Below, piece after piece: positions 8,847-17,569 of a stretch of DNA of 35,772 bases. Each line of letters starts with the position of its first letter. Position 1 is the stretch's first letter. A program made the translations under genes and the position numbers. This DNA comes from an uncultured Mycoplasmatota bacterium. GTDB taxonomy: Bacteria > Bacillota_I > Bacilli_A > RF39 > UBA660. Below the pieces are notes generated by a model. That model saw nothing but the letters and a program-made list of their open reading frames with translations. It was not told where the DNA came from and ran no database searches. Location of the stretch: assembly GCA_900543675.1 (NCBI GenBank), contig UQRY01000020.1:1-35772 (forward strand), read 5' to 3'.

Positions 8847-9058
8847 AAAAAAAAACGATTCTTTCCCTCCATAAGGACGAGAAAAATCGCGGTACCACCT
8901 TATTTTATAAGCATATGCTTATACCCTTTACTTGCTAACGGAATTACCCGATTTCGCTTCCTTGGACAAGTTCATAAAATTTTCACTATCTACTTTCACC
9001 AACTATAGACTCTCTAAAAGCTTCTTATTTTATTACTACTTCCACTTCAACGCGAAAT
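8847..9058 (-). promoter_or_regulatory. T-box leader (tRNA-Leu) of the leuS operon
   Basis: On the minus strand the conserved T-box AAGGTGGTACCGCGA (around 8903-8888) is followed by a competing terminator, CGATT/AATCG plus extra pairs (8889-8856), with a T9 run. The upstream part forms a Stem I-like structure. The likely specifier region GAACTTGTCC (about 8974-8965) contains CTT and TTG, both leucine codons, in agreement with the downstream leuS. The exact specifier frame was not resolved. Confidence 0.92.
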
Positions 9059-9065
9059 ATACACT

Positions 9066-9095
9066 ATTATAACACCCTAAATCAAAGATATACAA
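9066..9095 (-). promoter_or_regulatory. Promoter of the T-box/leuS transcript
   Basis: Minus strand: TTGTAT (9095-9090), 18-bp spacer, extended TGTTATAAT ending at 9066. No clear terminator separates it from the GH31 stop at 9104, so some read-through into the leader is possible. Confidence 0.65.
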
Positions 9096-9103
9096 GTATT
9101 TTT

Positions 9104-11518
9104 CTAAATTTGACTAATATATTCCAATAAACGTAAGAATAAACGAATATATTCACTAGTTAAATTAAATTTACGTAGTTTTCTAATTTCAATACGTTTT
9201 TTCTTTAATGGCAAATCGGAAAACATAATTGAAGAAATCTTTTCTTTTAATACCGTATTAATCGGTAAATCAAGTAAAATACTATCAATATCATCATTAA
9301 TTAAACGAACTGCATCAATTTCGATATCTTTACCCTTACAGTTAATGGTTAATTGTCCATAACTAGGTACTTGTTTAACTTCGATAATAAAATCAGTGTC
9401 ATCTACATAAGATACTGTTTCTAATTCTGTATCATTAAAATAAGCAAGAATATCTTGAGCTTCTTTTGTATTACGGAAACGAATCTTATAATCACGGTAA
9501 TCAGGCACAATTCCTCTCATACCAGCTACATTTCGGATAATGATCGTATAGTTACTTGGGAGATAGTTATAATCAATTTGGGTAATCAAGAATTTTTCAC
9601 TCTTGTACATGTCACTTACGCCATCATCTTCATATAATTGAAAGACATTATTCTCACCAGGAAAAACATGGATCTCTAACGCTTCAGGATTTCCGGTAAA
9701 ATTCTTCTTATTTGAGTTATCTAAAGGAATAATCGCTCCACGTTTCGCAAAAACTGGATAATCTTCATCTCTAAAGAAAGATACATGCTCTTTTTTCCCT
9801 GGGAATTTCTTACCTGTTTTGAAGTCATACCAAACACCTTCAGGTAAATAAAACTTCTGAACGGTACGATTAATTAAAACTTCTTTCTTCTGTAAGATAG
9901 GCGCAACTAATAATTCTCCAAAATAATACTCATTCTTGAAATTAGTATCATCATAAGCCCATGGATTATCATAATATAATGGTTTAATTAAAGGAATACC
10001 GTCATGATGATATAAATACGCTTTTGAATAAATATAAGGAATCAAACGATGACGATGTTTTAAATAATCATCAACGACTTCTAATGTTCTTGCATTCCAA
10101 CGCCAAGGTTCACGACGATAATACCGACCACGAGGGGCATGGAACCGTAAAATTGGACTATATGTAGCAAGTTCGATCGAACGAATATATAGTTCTTCTT
10201 CTTCCGTACCACCATAGTTACCCGCTACATCATGACTAATCCAAGATACTCCAGCGTTAGCTGCACTCTGATTGTACATAGGAATCTTTCGTAAGCTCTC
10301 CCAACCGACCATAGTTTTACCACTATAAGTAATCGCCTGTAAATGAGGATTAAGTGGAGTACTACGAGCTAAAATCACATCACGAACAGATAAATCATTA
10401 GGATCTCCTCGTAAAAGATAATAATTTAGAAACCACAAATTATCTAAACCAGTATCTGTCTTTTTAAAATCATTCCAGAAGAAATCGACGCCCATTTCAC
10501 GAAGTGGTTTTAACAAAAACTTAAATACTGCATCCAAAAGTACTGGATTCAATGGATCAAAAGCAATAATTTTATTATCAGTAATTCCAAAATATTTGGC
10601 GATCTCTGGATAATGTAATTCGTGAGGATAAATACCGTTAATTGGATCGTAATGAAGTCCAACATGAATATTTTTCTCATGTAAATCTTTCAACAATTTT
10701 TCTGGTTCTGGAATTAAATCACGATTAAAAGTATATCCAGTATCGAGTAATTTATTATCACTACTCTTTCGTATATGCCAATCCCTATCCAATAAGAAAA
10801 CAGAAATAGGAATCTCTAATTTTTCAAAGTGACTAACAACATCCATGATCTCTTCAGTCGTATACTCTAAATCACGACACCACCAGTTACCAAGCGCATA
10901 TCTTGGAATCATTGGTGGATAACCTGTTAACTGAAAATAATCTTTTAAAGCAAGATAAAAATCACTGCCATACATAAACAAATAAATATCGATACCTTTT
11001 TCATTACGCTTAATTAGTTTATCTTTCTCATCAAAAATATAACTATCACTGTCATCCAAAGAAACAAAACCATCTAAGGAATAAAGTCCATTTCTAAGTT
11101 TTAAATCTTGTTCACTACCATCCAATCCAACACAAATTCCTTTTAAATTTCTAACTTCAGGGTGTTTATAATACCAAACGCGATCAGTACTTACTAAATC
11201 AACATGTAAATTAGAAGTAGGAACGACTTTACCACCATCGAAATTCTTCTCTTTATTGTAAGATAGGGAAAAATACTTTGTTTTAATAACTAAATAACGT
11301 TCATCTTCTTGAACTTCAAACTGTGGCTTTTCAAAGTTTCGAAAAGAAACCAATTGGGTTTTATTATCATAAAAAACTCCACTTGGACTATACTCTAAAC
11401 GTAGTAATCTTTCTGTTAAAACACTAATACGATAATGTTGTCCTTGAAGAACGGCATCTTCTCTGGCTTTTAATTTTTCCATTTCAATTTTTGCTTCATC
11501 TACATTTTTCTCATTCAT
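9104..11518 (-). CDS. GH31-family alpha-glycosidase-like protein with Asp-to-Lys at the acid/base site
   Basis: An 804-residue cytoplasmic protein (no signal peptide) with GH31 architecture: N-terminal beta-sandwich (1-195), TIM barrel (about 205-510) and C-terminal beta domains. The nucleophile motif is VDFFWNDF with D350. The later barrel motif reads ARSTPLNPHLQAITYSGK then TMVGWESL, where active GH31 enzymes have SGD or GGD; the Asp that acts as acid/base is K401 here (codon AAA). HDVAGNYGG (429-437) is kept. It may therefore be a lectin-like or transglycosylating protein, or use another acid. Residues from about 730 form an extra helical tail. Single gene; SD AGGGTGAT. Family is sure, activity uncertain. 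Confidence 0.85.
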   Translation of the reverse strand: MNEKNVDEAKIEMEKLKAREDAVLQGQHYRISVLTERLLRLEYSPSGVFYDNKTQLVSFRNFEKPQFEVQEDERYLVIKTKYFSLSYNKEKNFDGGKVVPTSNLHVDLVSTDRVWYYKHPEVRNLKGICVGLDGSEQDLKLRNGLYSLDGFVSLDDSDSYIFDEKDKLIKRNEKGIDIYLFMYGSDFYLALKDYFQLTGYPPMIPRYALGNWWCRDLEYTTEEIMDVVSHFEKLEIPISVFLLDRDWHIRKSSDNKLLDTGYTFNRDLIPEPEKLLKDLHEKNIHVGLHYDPINGIYPHELHYPEIAKYFGITDNKIIAFDPLNPVLLDAVFKFLLKPLREMGVDFFWNDFKKTDTGLDNLWFLNYYLLRGDPNDLSVRDVILARSTPLNPHLQAITYSGKTMVGWESLRKIPMYNQSAANAGVSWISHDVAGNYGGTEEEELYIRSIELATYSPILRFHAPRGRYYRREPWRWNARTLEVVDDYLKHRHRLIPYIYSKAYLYHHDGIPLIKPLYYDNPWAYDDTNFKNEYYFGELLVAPILQKKEVLINRTVQKFYLPEGVWYDFKTGKKFPGKKEHVSFFRDEDYPVFAKRGAIIPLDNSNKKNFTGNPEALEIHVFPGENNVFQLYEDDGVSDMYKSEKFLITQIDYNYLPSNYTIIIRNVAGMRGIVPDYRDYKIRFRNTKEAQDILAYFNDTELETVSYVDDTDFIIEVKQVPSYGQLTINCKGKDIEIDAVRLINDDIDSILLDLPINTVLKEKISSIMFSDLPLKKKRIEIRKLRKFNLTSEYIRLFLRLLEYISQI

Positions 11519-11635
11519 ATTATCACCCTATTATTCTTATCATACTATAGTTATCATACCATATTCCCCTTGAAAAAAAAAGAGTATTTCATCTTCTAAA
11601 AAAGATATTAATAAATTAATTTAATGTAAACAAAT

Positions 11636-11669
11636 AAAAAAATACTGAAATCTACAATCAGTATTTTTT
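11636..11669. terminator. Bidirectional hairpin after the zinc-ribbon gene
   Basis: A stem of about 10 bp, AAAAATACTG/CAGTATTTTT, with A and T runs on both sides. It lies 17 bp past the stop of the minus-strand gene at 11686. Confidence 0.8.
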
Positions 11670-11685
11670 CAACAGTTTCTAAGTT

Positions 11686-13200
11686 TTAATAAGTATATTC
11701 ATAGTCTTGTAATAAATCTGTACTTTCATTAGTGTAATCATCATAAATAGGATCATCATAGTTATCTGTTCCAGACGCACTATTCATCAAGCTTTCGTAC
11801 ACCATCGACAAGAATGGATGATTTTGAATATTGGTAATAATCGTATTCATTTCTTCTTCTGTCATCAAATTAACATCTTTAGCCCCACTTAAATCAGGAA
11901 CTTGAACATCTTCTCCAAGTGTATAAACCAAGTCACAACGTACTGTCATACCTTCACCAAGATCTACACCTTGAAGATTACCAGTTATTTTAATTTCAGC
12001 GGTACTGTGGAACTCTTCAGCACTTTCTTCACGCGAAGAGATTAAGGATAATGTTAATTGATCAGTACCAACATTAACAGTTAAATCCATAGCTAAACCA
12101 TTTTCCTGTTCCTGATAACTACCAGAGAACGTATAACCAGCTAAGTTTCCGTCGATATCTGTTTTATCCCCATTTTCTACCATTTGGATATAAAACATTT
12201 CTTGTCCTTCAGACATCACAATAATTTCTTCAGTTTTATCATAGTGATAATATTGAATAGAAACTGCATCATCCGCAACTTCTTCCATTACAATATTATT
12301 AAATCCATAATAATATACATTATAGTAGAAATAAGTTTCTCCTTCGATATCTTTAATTCCATTAAGTGCTTCATCGATAGATGCCGTAAATTCTTCAGTA
12401 GTTACCCCACTCATTTTTGCTAAGTTTTCTAATAAGTCTTTATCGTTTTTAATATCCTCCAAAATTCCAGATAATACATCATTAATCATCTTATTCGTAA
12501 TTCGATAAGATAATTTCGTAGTATTTTTTTCTTTATCCCCAAGTTTAATTTTTTCTTTGGATTTTTCAATTTTATCTTGTTCAATTCGTTCAGTAAAGTT
12601 ATCTTTGACGATATCAATTAATTTGGAATAATCAACCGTTGCCACATCTTCAAACAAAGAAACATAATCAAAATCCGTATAATAATAAGTTTCTGTAATT
12701 TCTTTTAGGTCAAAATATAACTTACTATCTGCCATAATCATATCTAAGTCGAATAAGCCATTTTCTCCCATCAACATAGATAAATCAATTGTTGAATTCT
12801 GCTTACTACTATCCTCGGCATAAACAAAATTCATCGTTAAATTATCCATGCCAATTCCCAAACTAGGATCCACTTCTAACTCAAGTGTTCCATCTACTTT
12901 AACCTTATCCTGCTTCTCCATTTGAGTTGCAAAATTAGATTCTAGTTTTTCAACAACTTCTTTCATATTACTAGCAAAATTAGAAACACTCTGTAACATC
13001 ACTGTTTTAGGACTAGAAAATTTCTGAAATCCAATAGCTACTAACACAATAGAAACTGCCGATAAAACAATAGCCAAAATCATAATATTATGATTTTTCT
13101 TTACGGTTTTTTGATTACCAGAAGAATTTACTTCTGTACCGCAACGAGGACATTTTTTATCCTCTTCTTTTAAGTCATAACCACATTCGCTACACTTCAT
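11686..13200 (-). CDS. Zinc-ribbon membrane-anchored protein
   Basis: A 504-residue protein of unknown function. An N-terminal zinc ribbon has C3, C6, C17 and C20 (CSEC...CPRC). It is followed by a polar linker, a single membrane span (about 39-59) and a large C-terminal domain of beta-strand-rich acidic sequence that should lie outside the cell. This layout is common in Bacillota zinc-ribbon membrane proteins, whose external domain resembles uncharacterised lipoprotein-like modules. The start is well supported by AGGAGG at 6 nt and a good promoter at 13224-13252. The gene is divergent from mnmL/mnmM and ends in a strong terminator. Confidence 0.75.
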   Translation of the reverse strand: MKCSECGYDLKEEDKKCPRCGTEVNSSGNQKTVKKNHNIMILAIVLSAVSIVLVAIGFQKFSSPKTVMLQSVSNFASNMKEVVEKLESNFATQMEKQDKVKVDGTLELEVDPSLGIGMDNLTMNFVYAEDSSKQNSTIDLSMLMGENGLFDLDMIMADSKLYFDLKEITETYYYTDFDYVSLFEDVATVDYSKLIDIVKDNFTERIEQDKIEKSKEKIKLGDKEKNTTKLSYRITNKMINDVLSGILEDIKNDKDLLENLAKMSGVTTEEFTASIDEALNGIKDIEGETYFYYNVYYYGFNNIVMEEVADDAVSIQYYHYDKTEEIIVMSEGQEMFYIQMVENGDKTDIDGNLAGYTFSGSYQEQENGLAMDLTVNVGTDQLTLSLISSREESAEEFHSTAEIKITGNLQGVDLGEGMTVRCDLVYTLGEDVQVPDLSGAKDVNLMTEEEMNTIITNIQNHPFLSMVYESLMNSASGTDNYDDPIYDDYTNESTDLLQDYEYTY

Positions 13201-13223
13201 TATATACCTCCTATACTAATTTT

Positions 13224-13252
13224 ATTATAAACGATAATAACTATGAATACAA
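13224..13252 (-). promoter_or_regulatory. Promoter of the zinc-ribbon gene
   Basis: Minus strand: TTGTAT (13252-13247), 17-bp spacer, TATAAT (13229-13224). The ATG is 24 bp downstream. Confidence 0.7.
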
Positions 13253-13284
13253 GACAGAAAAGAAAAAGTTAAGGTTTAGATTTA

Positions 13285-13293
13285 TGATATAAT
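13285..13293 (+). promoter_or_regulatory. Extended -10 promoter of mnmL/mnmM
   Basis: TGATATAAT on the plus strand, 24 bp before the ATG at 13317; the -35 is poor. It diverges from the zinc-ribbon promoter within the same 116-bp gap. Confidence 0.65.
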
Positions 13294-13316
13294 AAGAAAA
13301 AGGAAGAAGAGAAAGT

Positions 13317-14831
13317 ATGAAAAATCCATTTATTTATAGTAATTCAAATAAAAGATACCACAGCTTAGACTATTTTTATAAGCATAAATTCGGAAGAAAA
13401 GTATGTAAGATTAGTCTAAATGGTGGATTTACCTGTCCCAATAAAGATGGCACTAAATCAACTGGTGGATGTATTTATTGTTCAAAAAGTGGTAGTGGGG
13501 ATTTTGCTGGTTCAGTAAATAAAGATATTGTCGATCAATTTCAAGAGATAAAAGAACTGATGGATAAAAAGTGGAAAGATACTTTATATATCGGTTATTT
13601 TCAAGCAAACACCAATACTTACGCTAGTGTCGATGTTTTAAAACAAAAATACGAACCAATTCTAAAACAAGACAATGTAATAGGGCTAAGTATTGCGACA
13701 CGTCCCGATGCGATTAGTGAAGAATGTATCGAATATCTAAAAGACTTGAATCAAAGAACATATCTCACAATCGAATTAGGACTACAAACCATCCATGAAA
13801 AAACATCTCGCCTCATTAATCGTGGACATGACTTAGCCTGCTTTGAACAAATGGTAAAACGCTTACGCCAAGAAAATCTAAATGTCGTTGTCCACATCAT
13901 CAATGGCTTACCTGGTGAAAATAAGCAAATGATGTTGGAAACAGTTAAATACTTAAATAAATTAGATATTCAAGGAATTAAGATTCATATGTTACATATT
14001 ATTAAAAATACTGCGTTAGCTTCCCTTTATGAAAAAGAAAAATTCCACCTACTAACCAAAGAAGAATACGTCGATATCGTTTGTTCGCAATTAGAACTTT
14101 TACGACCTGAAATCGTTATTCATCGACTTACTGGTGATCCAGATCGAAAAGAACTAGTCGCCCCTGATTGGGTATTGAAAAAAGTCTGTGTATTAAATGA
14201 TATCGATAAATGTCTAGCCAAAAGACGTACATATCAAGGATTTCAAAAATCTATTTTAAACCGTGTTCATGAACGCTTTGATTATTATGTTAAACCAAAT
14301 AGTTTAGTAATCGATGCGACAGTAGGTAATGGAAATGATACATTATATCTTGCACAATTAGCCAATAAAGGAACCGTTTATGGGTTTGATATTCAAAAAC
14401 AAGCAATAGAGGCCACTAAACAAAAACTACAAGAAAACAATATTACTAACGTAATTTTATACCAACAAAACCATAATCAAATGAAAAATACTCTAATCGA
14501 AAAGCAAGGAAAAATTAGCTTAATTACTTTTAATCTTGGCTATTTACCAACAGGAGACAAAACCATTACTACCACAACTTCCACTACAATTCAGGCAATC
14601 GAAGAGGGATTAGAACTCCTTCATCCAAATGGTATTCTACTAATTACTGTCTATCCTGGACACGAAGAAGGAGAAAAAGAATCAATAGCATTACAAAAAT
14701 ACTTCAAAAATCAAAAAGTAACTTACTATCGAAATGATGATAATCCTAAAGCTCCATATTTAATGGAAATTAAAAAGAAAGAGTACCAATTCTATAGTAC
14801 TCTTTTTTTGAAGACTCCTATCTATTTTTGA
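13317..14831 (+). CDS. mnmL/mnmM: MnmL-MnmM fusion: radical SAM enzyme plus tRNA methyltransferase
   Basis: Two enzymes of the mnm5s2U34 tRNA wobble pathway in one 504-residue chain. Residues 1 to about 308 are a YtqA/TIGR01212-type radical SAM protein with cluster cysteines C40-x11-C52-x2-C55 and GGFTCPNKDGTKSTGGCIYC; in Gram-positives this family (MnmL) acts on the cmnm5U intermediate. Residues about 312-487 are a YtqB/MnmM-type SAM methyltransferase with VIDATVGNGNDT (331-342) and NLGYLPTGDK (406-415). The family end would be near EIKKK at 488, but the frame continues 16 codons through a terminator hairpin (14778-14809) and stops at TGA, the only TGA stop in the window. The 3' end overlaps a small convergent ORF by 14 bp. 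Confidence 0.87.
   Translation: MKNPFIYSNSNKRYHSLDYFYKHKFGRKVCKISLNGGFTCPNKDGTKSTGGCIYCSKSGSGDFAGSVNKDIVDQFQEIKELMDKKWKDTLYIGYFQANTNTYASVDVLKQKYEPILKQDNVIGLSIATRPDAISEECIEYLKDLNQRTYLTIELGLQTIHEKTSRLINRGHDLACFEQMVKRLRQENLNVVVHIINGLPGENKQMMLETVKYLNKLDIQGIKIHMLHIIKNTALASLYEKEKFHLLTKEEYVDIVCSQLELLRPEIVIHRLTGDPDRKELVAPDWVLKKVCVLNDIDKCLAKRRTYQGFQKSILNRVHERFDYYVKPNSLVIDATVGNGNDTLYLAQLANKGTVYGFDIQKQAIEATKQKLQENNITNVILYQQNHNQMKNTLIEKQGKISLITFNLGYLPTGDKTITTTTSTTIQAIEEGLELLHPNGILLITVYPGHEEGEKESIALQKYFKNQKVTYYRNDDNPKAPYLMEIKKKEYQFYSTLFLKTPIYF
14778..14809. terminator. Bidirectional terminator inside the 3' end of mnmL/mnmM
   Basis: A perfect 9-bp stem AAAGAGTAC/GTACTCTTT (14778-14786 and 14797-14805) followed by TTTT on the plus strand and preceded by A runs for the minus strand. 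It precedes the TGA of mnmL/mnmM by about 20 nt and follows the minus-strand small ORF by 9 nt. Confidence 0.85.
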
Positions 14832-14904
14832 TCGGATGTTCTTCTACATCACGGTAATAATATTTACCAAGTAAATATAAAAACTGATATCTACTCTTTG
14901 TCAT
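14818..14904 (-). CDS. Small ORF of 28 residues after the SPFH gene
   Basis: Reads MTKSRYQFLYLLGKYYYRD then VEEHPIKNR. Aromatic and basic, not obviously a membrane span. The ATG at 14904 is chosen because GGTGAT sits 4 nt upstream; in-frame ATGs extend to 14916. It lies 47 bp after the SPFH gene on the same strand and just before a hairpin terminator, as expected for the last gene of that operon. No family recognised. Support is position, SD and amino-acid make-up only, so it remains tentative. Stop codon TAG. Confidence 0.5.
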   Translation of the reverse strand: MTKSRYQFLYLLGKYYYRDVEEHPIKNR

Positions 14905-14950
14905 CATCATCACCATTTATAGTTTGAAGCGAAAAAACAAATTTATACTT

Positions 14951-15838
14951 TTATTTTTTTGAAGTTTTATCTAATGTTTCAGCCAAAACAGTTCCGGCAG
15001 TAGCTAAATTTTGAAGTTCACTTGGCACAATAATTTTGGTAGATTGACCATTAGCTACTTGAACCATAGCTTCATAACTTTTCAATTTTAATACAGCATC
15101 ATCAGCACCTGCTTCTTTTAATAAACGAAGGCCCTCAGCTTGTGCAGTTTGAATTTTAATAATGGCTTGTGCTTCACCATCTGCTTCACGAATATGTGCT
15201 TCTCTTTTAGCATCCGCTCTTAAAATAGCACTTTCTTTTTCTCCTTCAGCAATTAATACAGCAGATTTCTTTTCTCCTTCTGCTTGTAGAATTTTCTCAC
15301 GACGCTCACGTTCAGCACGCATCTGTTTTTCCATAGCTTCTTGAATATCACGTGGCGGAATAATATTTTTTACTTCTACACGATTTACTTTAATTCCCCA
15401 AGGATCAGTTGCTTCATCCAGAATAGAACGCATCTTCGAATTAATGATATCACGACTAGTTAATGTTTGATCAAGTTCTAATTCACCAATAATATTACGT
15501 AGTGTTGTAGCTGTTAAATTTTCAATCGCATTAACAGGATTTTCTACTCCATAGGTATATAATTTAGGATCTGTTATTTGAAAATAAACAACAGTATCGA
15601 TTTGCATCGTAACGTTATCTTTAGTAATGACTGGCTGTGGAGCAAAATCCTTTACGATCTCTTTTAAACTAACATCAGAAGCTACTCTATCAACAAAGGG
15701 AATTACATAATGTACGCCTGTTTGTAATGTGGCATGATAAGCTCCTAAACGTTCAACAACCTTAGCTCTCGATTGTGGTATTACTTTAACACCAAATACA
15801 ATAATCAATAAAATAATAATTAAAAATATCCAACCCAT
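14951..15838 (-). CDS. SPFH/band 7 (stomatin-like) membrane protein
   Basis: A 295-residue paraslipin-type protein of the QmcA/YbbK group. It has one N-terminal membrane span (2-17), the band 7 domain (about 18-180, with PQSRAKVVERLGAYHATLQTG-type start), then a long Ala/Glu/Arg-rich coiled coil (about 165-240, repeated AEGE/REA heptads) that drives oligomer rings in this family, and a short C-terminal segment. These proteins scaffold membrane microdomains and often pair with NfeD. Here the NfeD-like gene is 24 bp upstream, matching the usual pair. Start behind AGGAG. The two likely share a transcript with the small ORF downstream. Confidence 0.92.
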   Translation of the reverse strand: MGWIFLIIILLIIVFGVKVIPQSRAKVVERLGAYHATLQTGVHYVIPFVDRVASDVSLKEIVKDFAPQPVITKDNVTMQIDTVVYFQITDPKLYTYGVENPVNAIENLTATTLRNIIGELELDQTLTSRDIINSKMRSILDEATDPWGIKVNRVEVKNIIPPRDIQEAMEKQMRAERERREKILQAEGEKKSAVLIAEGEKESAILRADAKREAHIREADGEAQAIIKIQTAQAEGLRLLKEAGADDAVLKLKSYEAMVQVANGQSTKIIVPSELQNLATAGTVLAETLDKTSKK

Positions 15839-15862
15839 ACTATCAACTCCTATACTTATATC

Positions 15863-16288
15863 TTATTCATCGGTTTTACTTTTTTCAACTACTAATTTTA
15901 CGCCATCAATCGCAAGAATTTTTACATGGCTATCCTTTTCAATCGACTCTTCACTAATCGCCATCCATCTTTTGCCACCTACTTTCACTTCTCCAGGATT
16001 ATAACGAGTAATCTTTTCAGTTACTGTTCCAATCTTACCAATAACACTATCTAAATTTACACGTTCTGGCTTTTTCGTACGCAATTTTTGAACAAACTTT
16101 CTGGTAAGCAATATGGACAAAAAACTAACAATAACAAAAATAGCCACTTGAATTGTCGTATTGTCCACATACAAACTGACAAAAAACGAAACTAATGCAC
16201 CTAAGGCAAACCAAATAGAAACCAAATTAATCGTCGCAAATTCTAAAATAACTAGGAGTAAAAAAACAACTAACCAAACTACCGTCAT
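15863..16288 (-). CDS. NfeD-like membrane protein
   Basis: A 141-residue short-form NfeD protein. Two or three hydrophobic segments occupy residues about 3-65 (WLVVFLLLVILEFAT, IWFALGALVSFFVSLYV, VAIFVIVSFLSILLT). A C-terminal OB-fold-like domain follows (about 78-137) with GKIGTVTEKI, GEVKVGGKRWMAISEE and GVKLVV, the usual pattern for this family. NfeD proteins partner SPFH proteins in the membrane, and the SPFH gene is immediately downstream. SD AAGGAAGTGA and an extended -10 promoter precede it, so it heads the operon. Confidence 0.88.
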   Translation of the reverse strand: MTVVWLVVFLLLVILEFATINLVSIWFALGALVSFFVSLYVDNTTIQVAIFVIVSFLSILLTRKFVQKLRTKKPERVNLDSVIGKIGTVTEKITRYNPGEVKVGGKRWMAISEESIEKDSHVKILAIDGVKLVVEKSKTDE

Positions 16289-16310
16289 GACTATTCACTT
16301 CCTTATCCTC

Positions 16311-16319
16311 ATTATACCA
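16311..16319 (-). promoter_or_regulatory. Extended -10 promoter of the NfeD/SPFH operon
   Basis: TGGTATAAT on the minus strand, 23 bp before the ATG at 16288. Confidence 0.6.
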
Positions 16320-16344
16320 CAAAACATCAAAATATACTACAGCA

Positions 16345-17295
16345 TTACAGCATATTCTTCTTCTTTAAAATAAATGCTACAACTAAAGATAAAACAACAG
16401 AAATACCAAGTAAAATCAGAAAAGCATAAGGCATTTCCATAATTGGTCCAAGTGGTACATTCATTCCCATAAAAGAAGCTACCATTGTGGGAATAGAGAT
16501 CACAATCGTAATTCCTGCCAAAAATTTCATAATCGTATTCAAATTATTAGAGATAATTGTCGCAAACGAATCTGCCGTACTACTTAATATTTCCCGATAT
16601 AAATTAGCCATCTCAATTCCTTGCTTATTCTCAATAATCGCATCTTCTAGTAAATCATTATCTTCTTCGTATAAATCAATTACATTTCCCTTTAAAATTC
16701 TCTCTAATACAACCTCATTAGATTTCAAAGAAGTCGTCATATAAACTAAACTCTTCTCTACACCAAGTAAATGCGCAAGATCACGATTACTAGTTGCCTT
16801 TAACATCTTTTCTTCCGCTTTTTCAATTTCCCGATTTAACTTTCTTAGATATCGTAAATATAAAGACGCAGTCCGATATAAAATTTGAATAATAAAACGG
16901 GTCTTTTTATAACTATAAAATTCTTTTACTTTCTGTTGTTTAAAATCTTTTAAAAGTGGTACTTCTTCTAACGATACTGTTACAATATAACTGTCTTTAA
17001 TCACTAGAATAGCAAGAGGTATCGTGGTAATTCGAGAAATATTTTTCTTTTTTTCCCGAATTGGTACATCAATAATAATCATCTTAATATCATTTTCATC
17101 ATCATAATCAATACGAGGTTGTTCTTCATCATCCAACAAATAACTAATAAAACTAGTATCGACATCTAAAGAATCCGTTAAAAAGTTAATATCTTCTTGA
17201 TTAGGATTCACTAAATCGATCCAACAACCCTTTTTGATCTTCTTTAACGTATCAAATGAATCCGTTTTTACATCTGTATTATATATTCTTAACAT
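16345..17295 (-). CDS. CorA-family divalent metal transporter
   Basis: A 316-residue CorA/MgtE-unrelated 2-TM-type metal ion transporter. It has a large cytosolic N-terminal domain, a long helix (about 130-255), two C-terminal membrane spans (about 258-277 and 289-310) and the signature GMN (277-279) at the end of the first span, followed by VPLG in the periplasmic-type loop. The basic tail KKKNML follows. The ATG at 17295 is preferred over the GTG six bases upstream, because GGAGG lies 7 nt from the ATG but overlaps the GTG too closely. It probably imports Mg2+, but Co2+, Ni2+ or Zn2+ selectivity cannot be excluded. It is transcribed on its own. Confidence 0.9.
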   Translation of the reverse strand: MLRIYNTDVKTDSFDTLKKIKKGCWIDLVNPNQEDINFLTDSLDVDTSFISYLLDDEEQPRIDYDDENDIKMIIIDVPIREKKKNISRITTIPLAILVIKDSYIVTVSLEEVPLLKDFKQQKVKEFYSYKKTRFIIQILYRTASLYLRYLRKLNREIEKAEEKMLKATSNRDLAHLLGVEKSLVYMTTSLKSNEVVLERILKGNVIDLYEEDNDLLEDAIIENKQGIEMANLYREILSSTADSFATIISNNLNTIMKFLAGITIVISIPTMVASFMGMNVPLGPIMEMPYAFLILLGISVVLSLVVAFILKKKNML

Positions 17296-17569
17296 ATTCA
17301 CCCCTCCAAACGTTTTTTTATCATATCACATTTTAAAAAAGAAAACATAAAAAAGCGTAAGTTTTGATTACATAACCACGCATGCTATGAACAATAACAA
17401 ATGAAAAATTAATAATAAAATACATACTCAGCATAAAAAATATTCACTAATTAAAGAAAAAATAATAAATACTAGGTTTTGTAAAAATAAAGTAAAGTCG
17501 AAAAAAATAGACCGTTTTATCTTGAAATAAAAAAATATCTATAGTAATTTTAAACTATGGAGGGAAAAT
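17296..17569. other. Intergenic region between divergent corA-like and dehydrogenase genes
   Basis: About 270 bp, very AT-rich. It must hold two divergent promoters. A possible plus-strand pair is TTGAAA, 17 bp, TAATTT just before the GGAGGG of the dehydrogenase gene, but it is weak. No RNA gene, repeat or riboswitch recognised. Confidence 0.4.

Noticed and set aside
14829..14831. TGA read as tryptophan (genetic code 4)
   Set aside because: Conserved proteins use TGG for Trp throughout, and reading past this TGA gives no sensible protein, only antisense of the SPFH gene.
17333..17434. Minus-strand 33-codon hydrophobic ORF between the corA-like and dehydrogenase genes
   Set aside because: No ribosome site, composition typical of AT-rich noncoding DNA read by chance, and it lies within the divergent promoter region.
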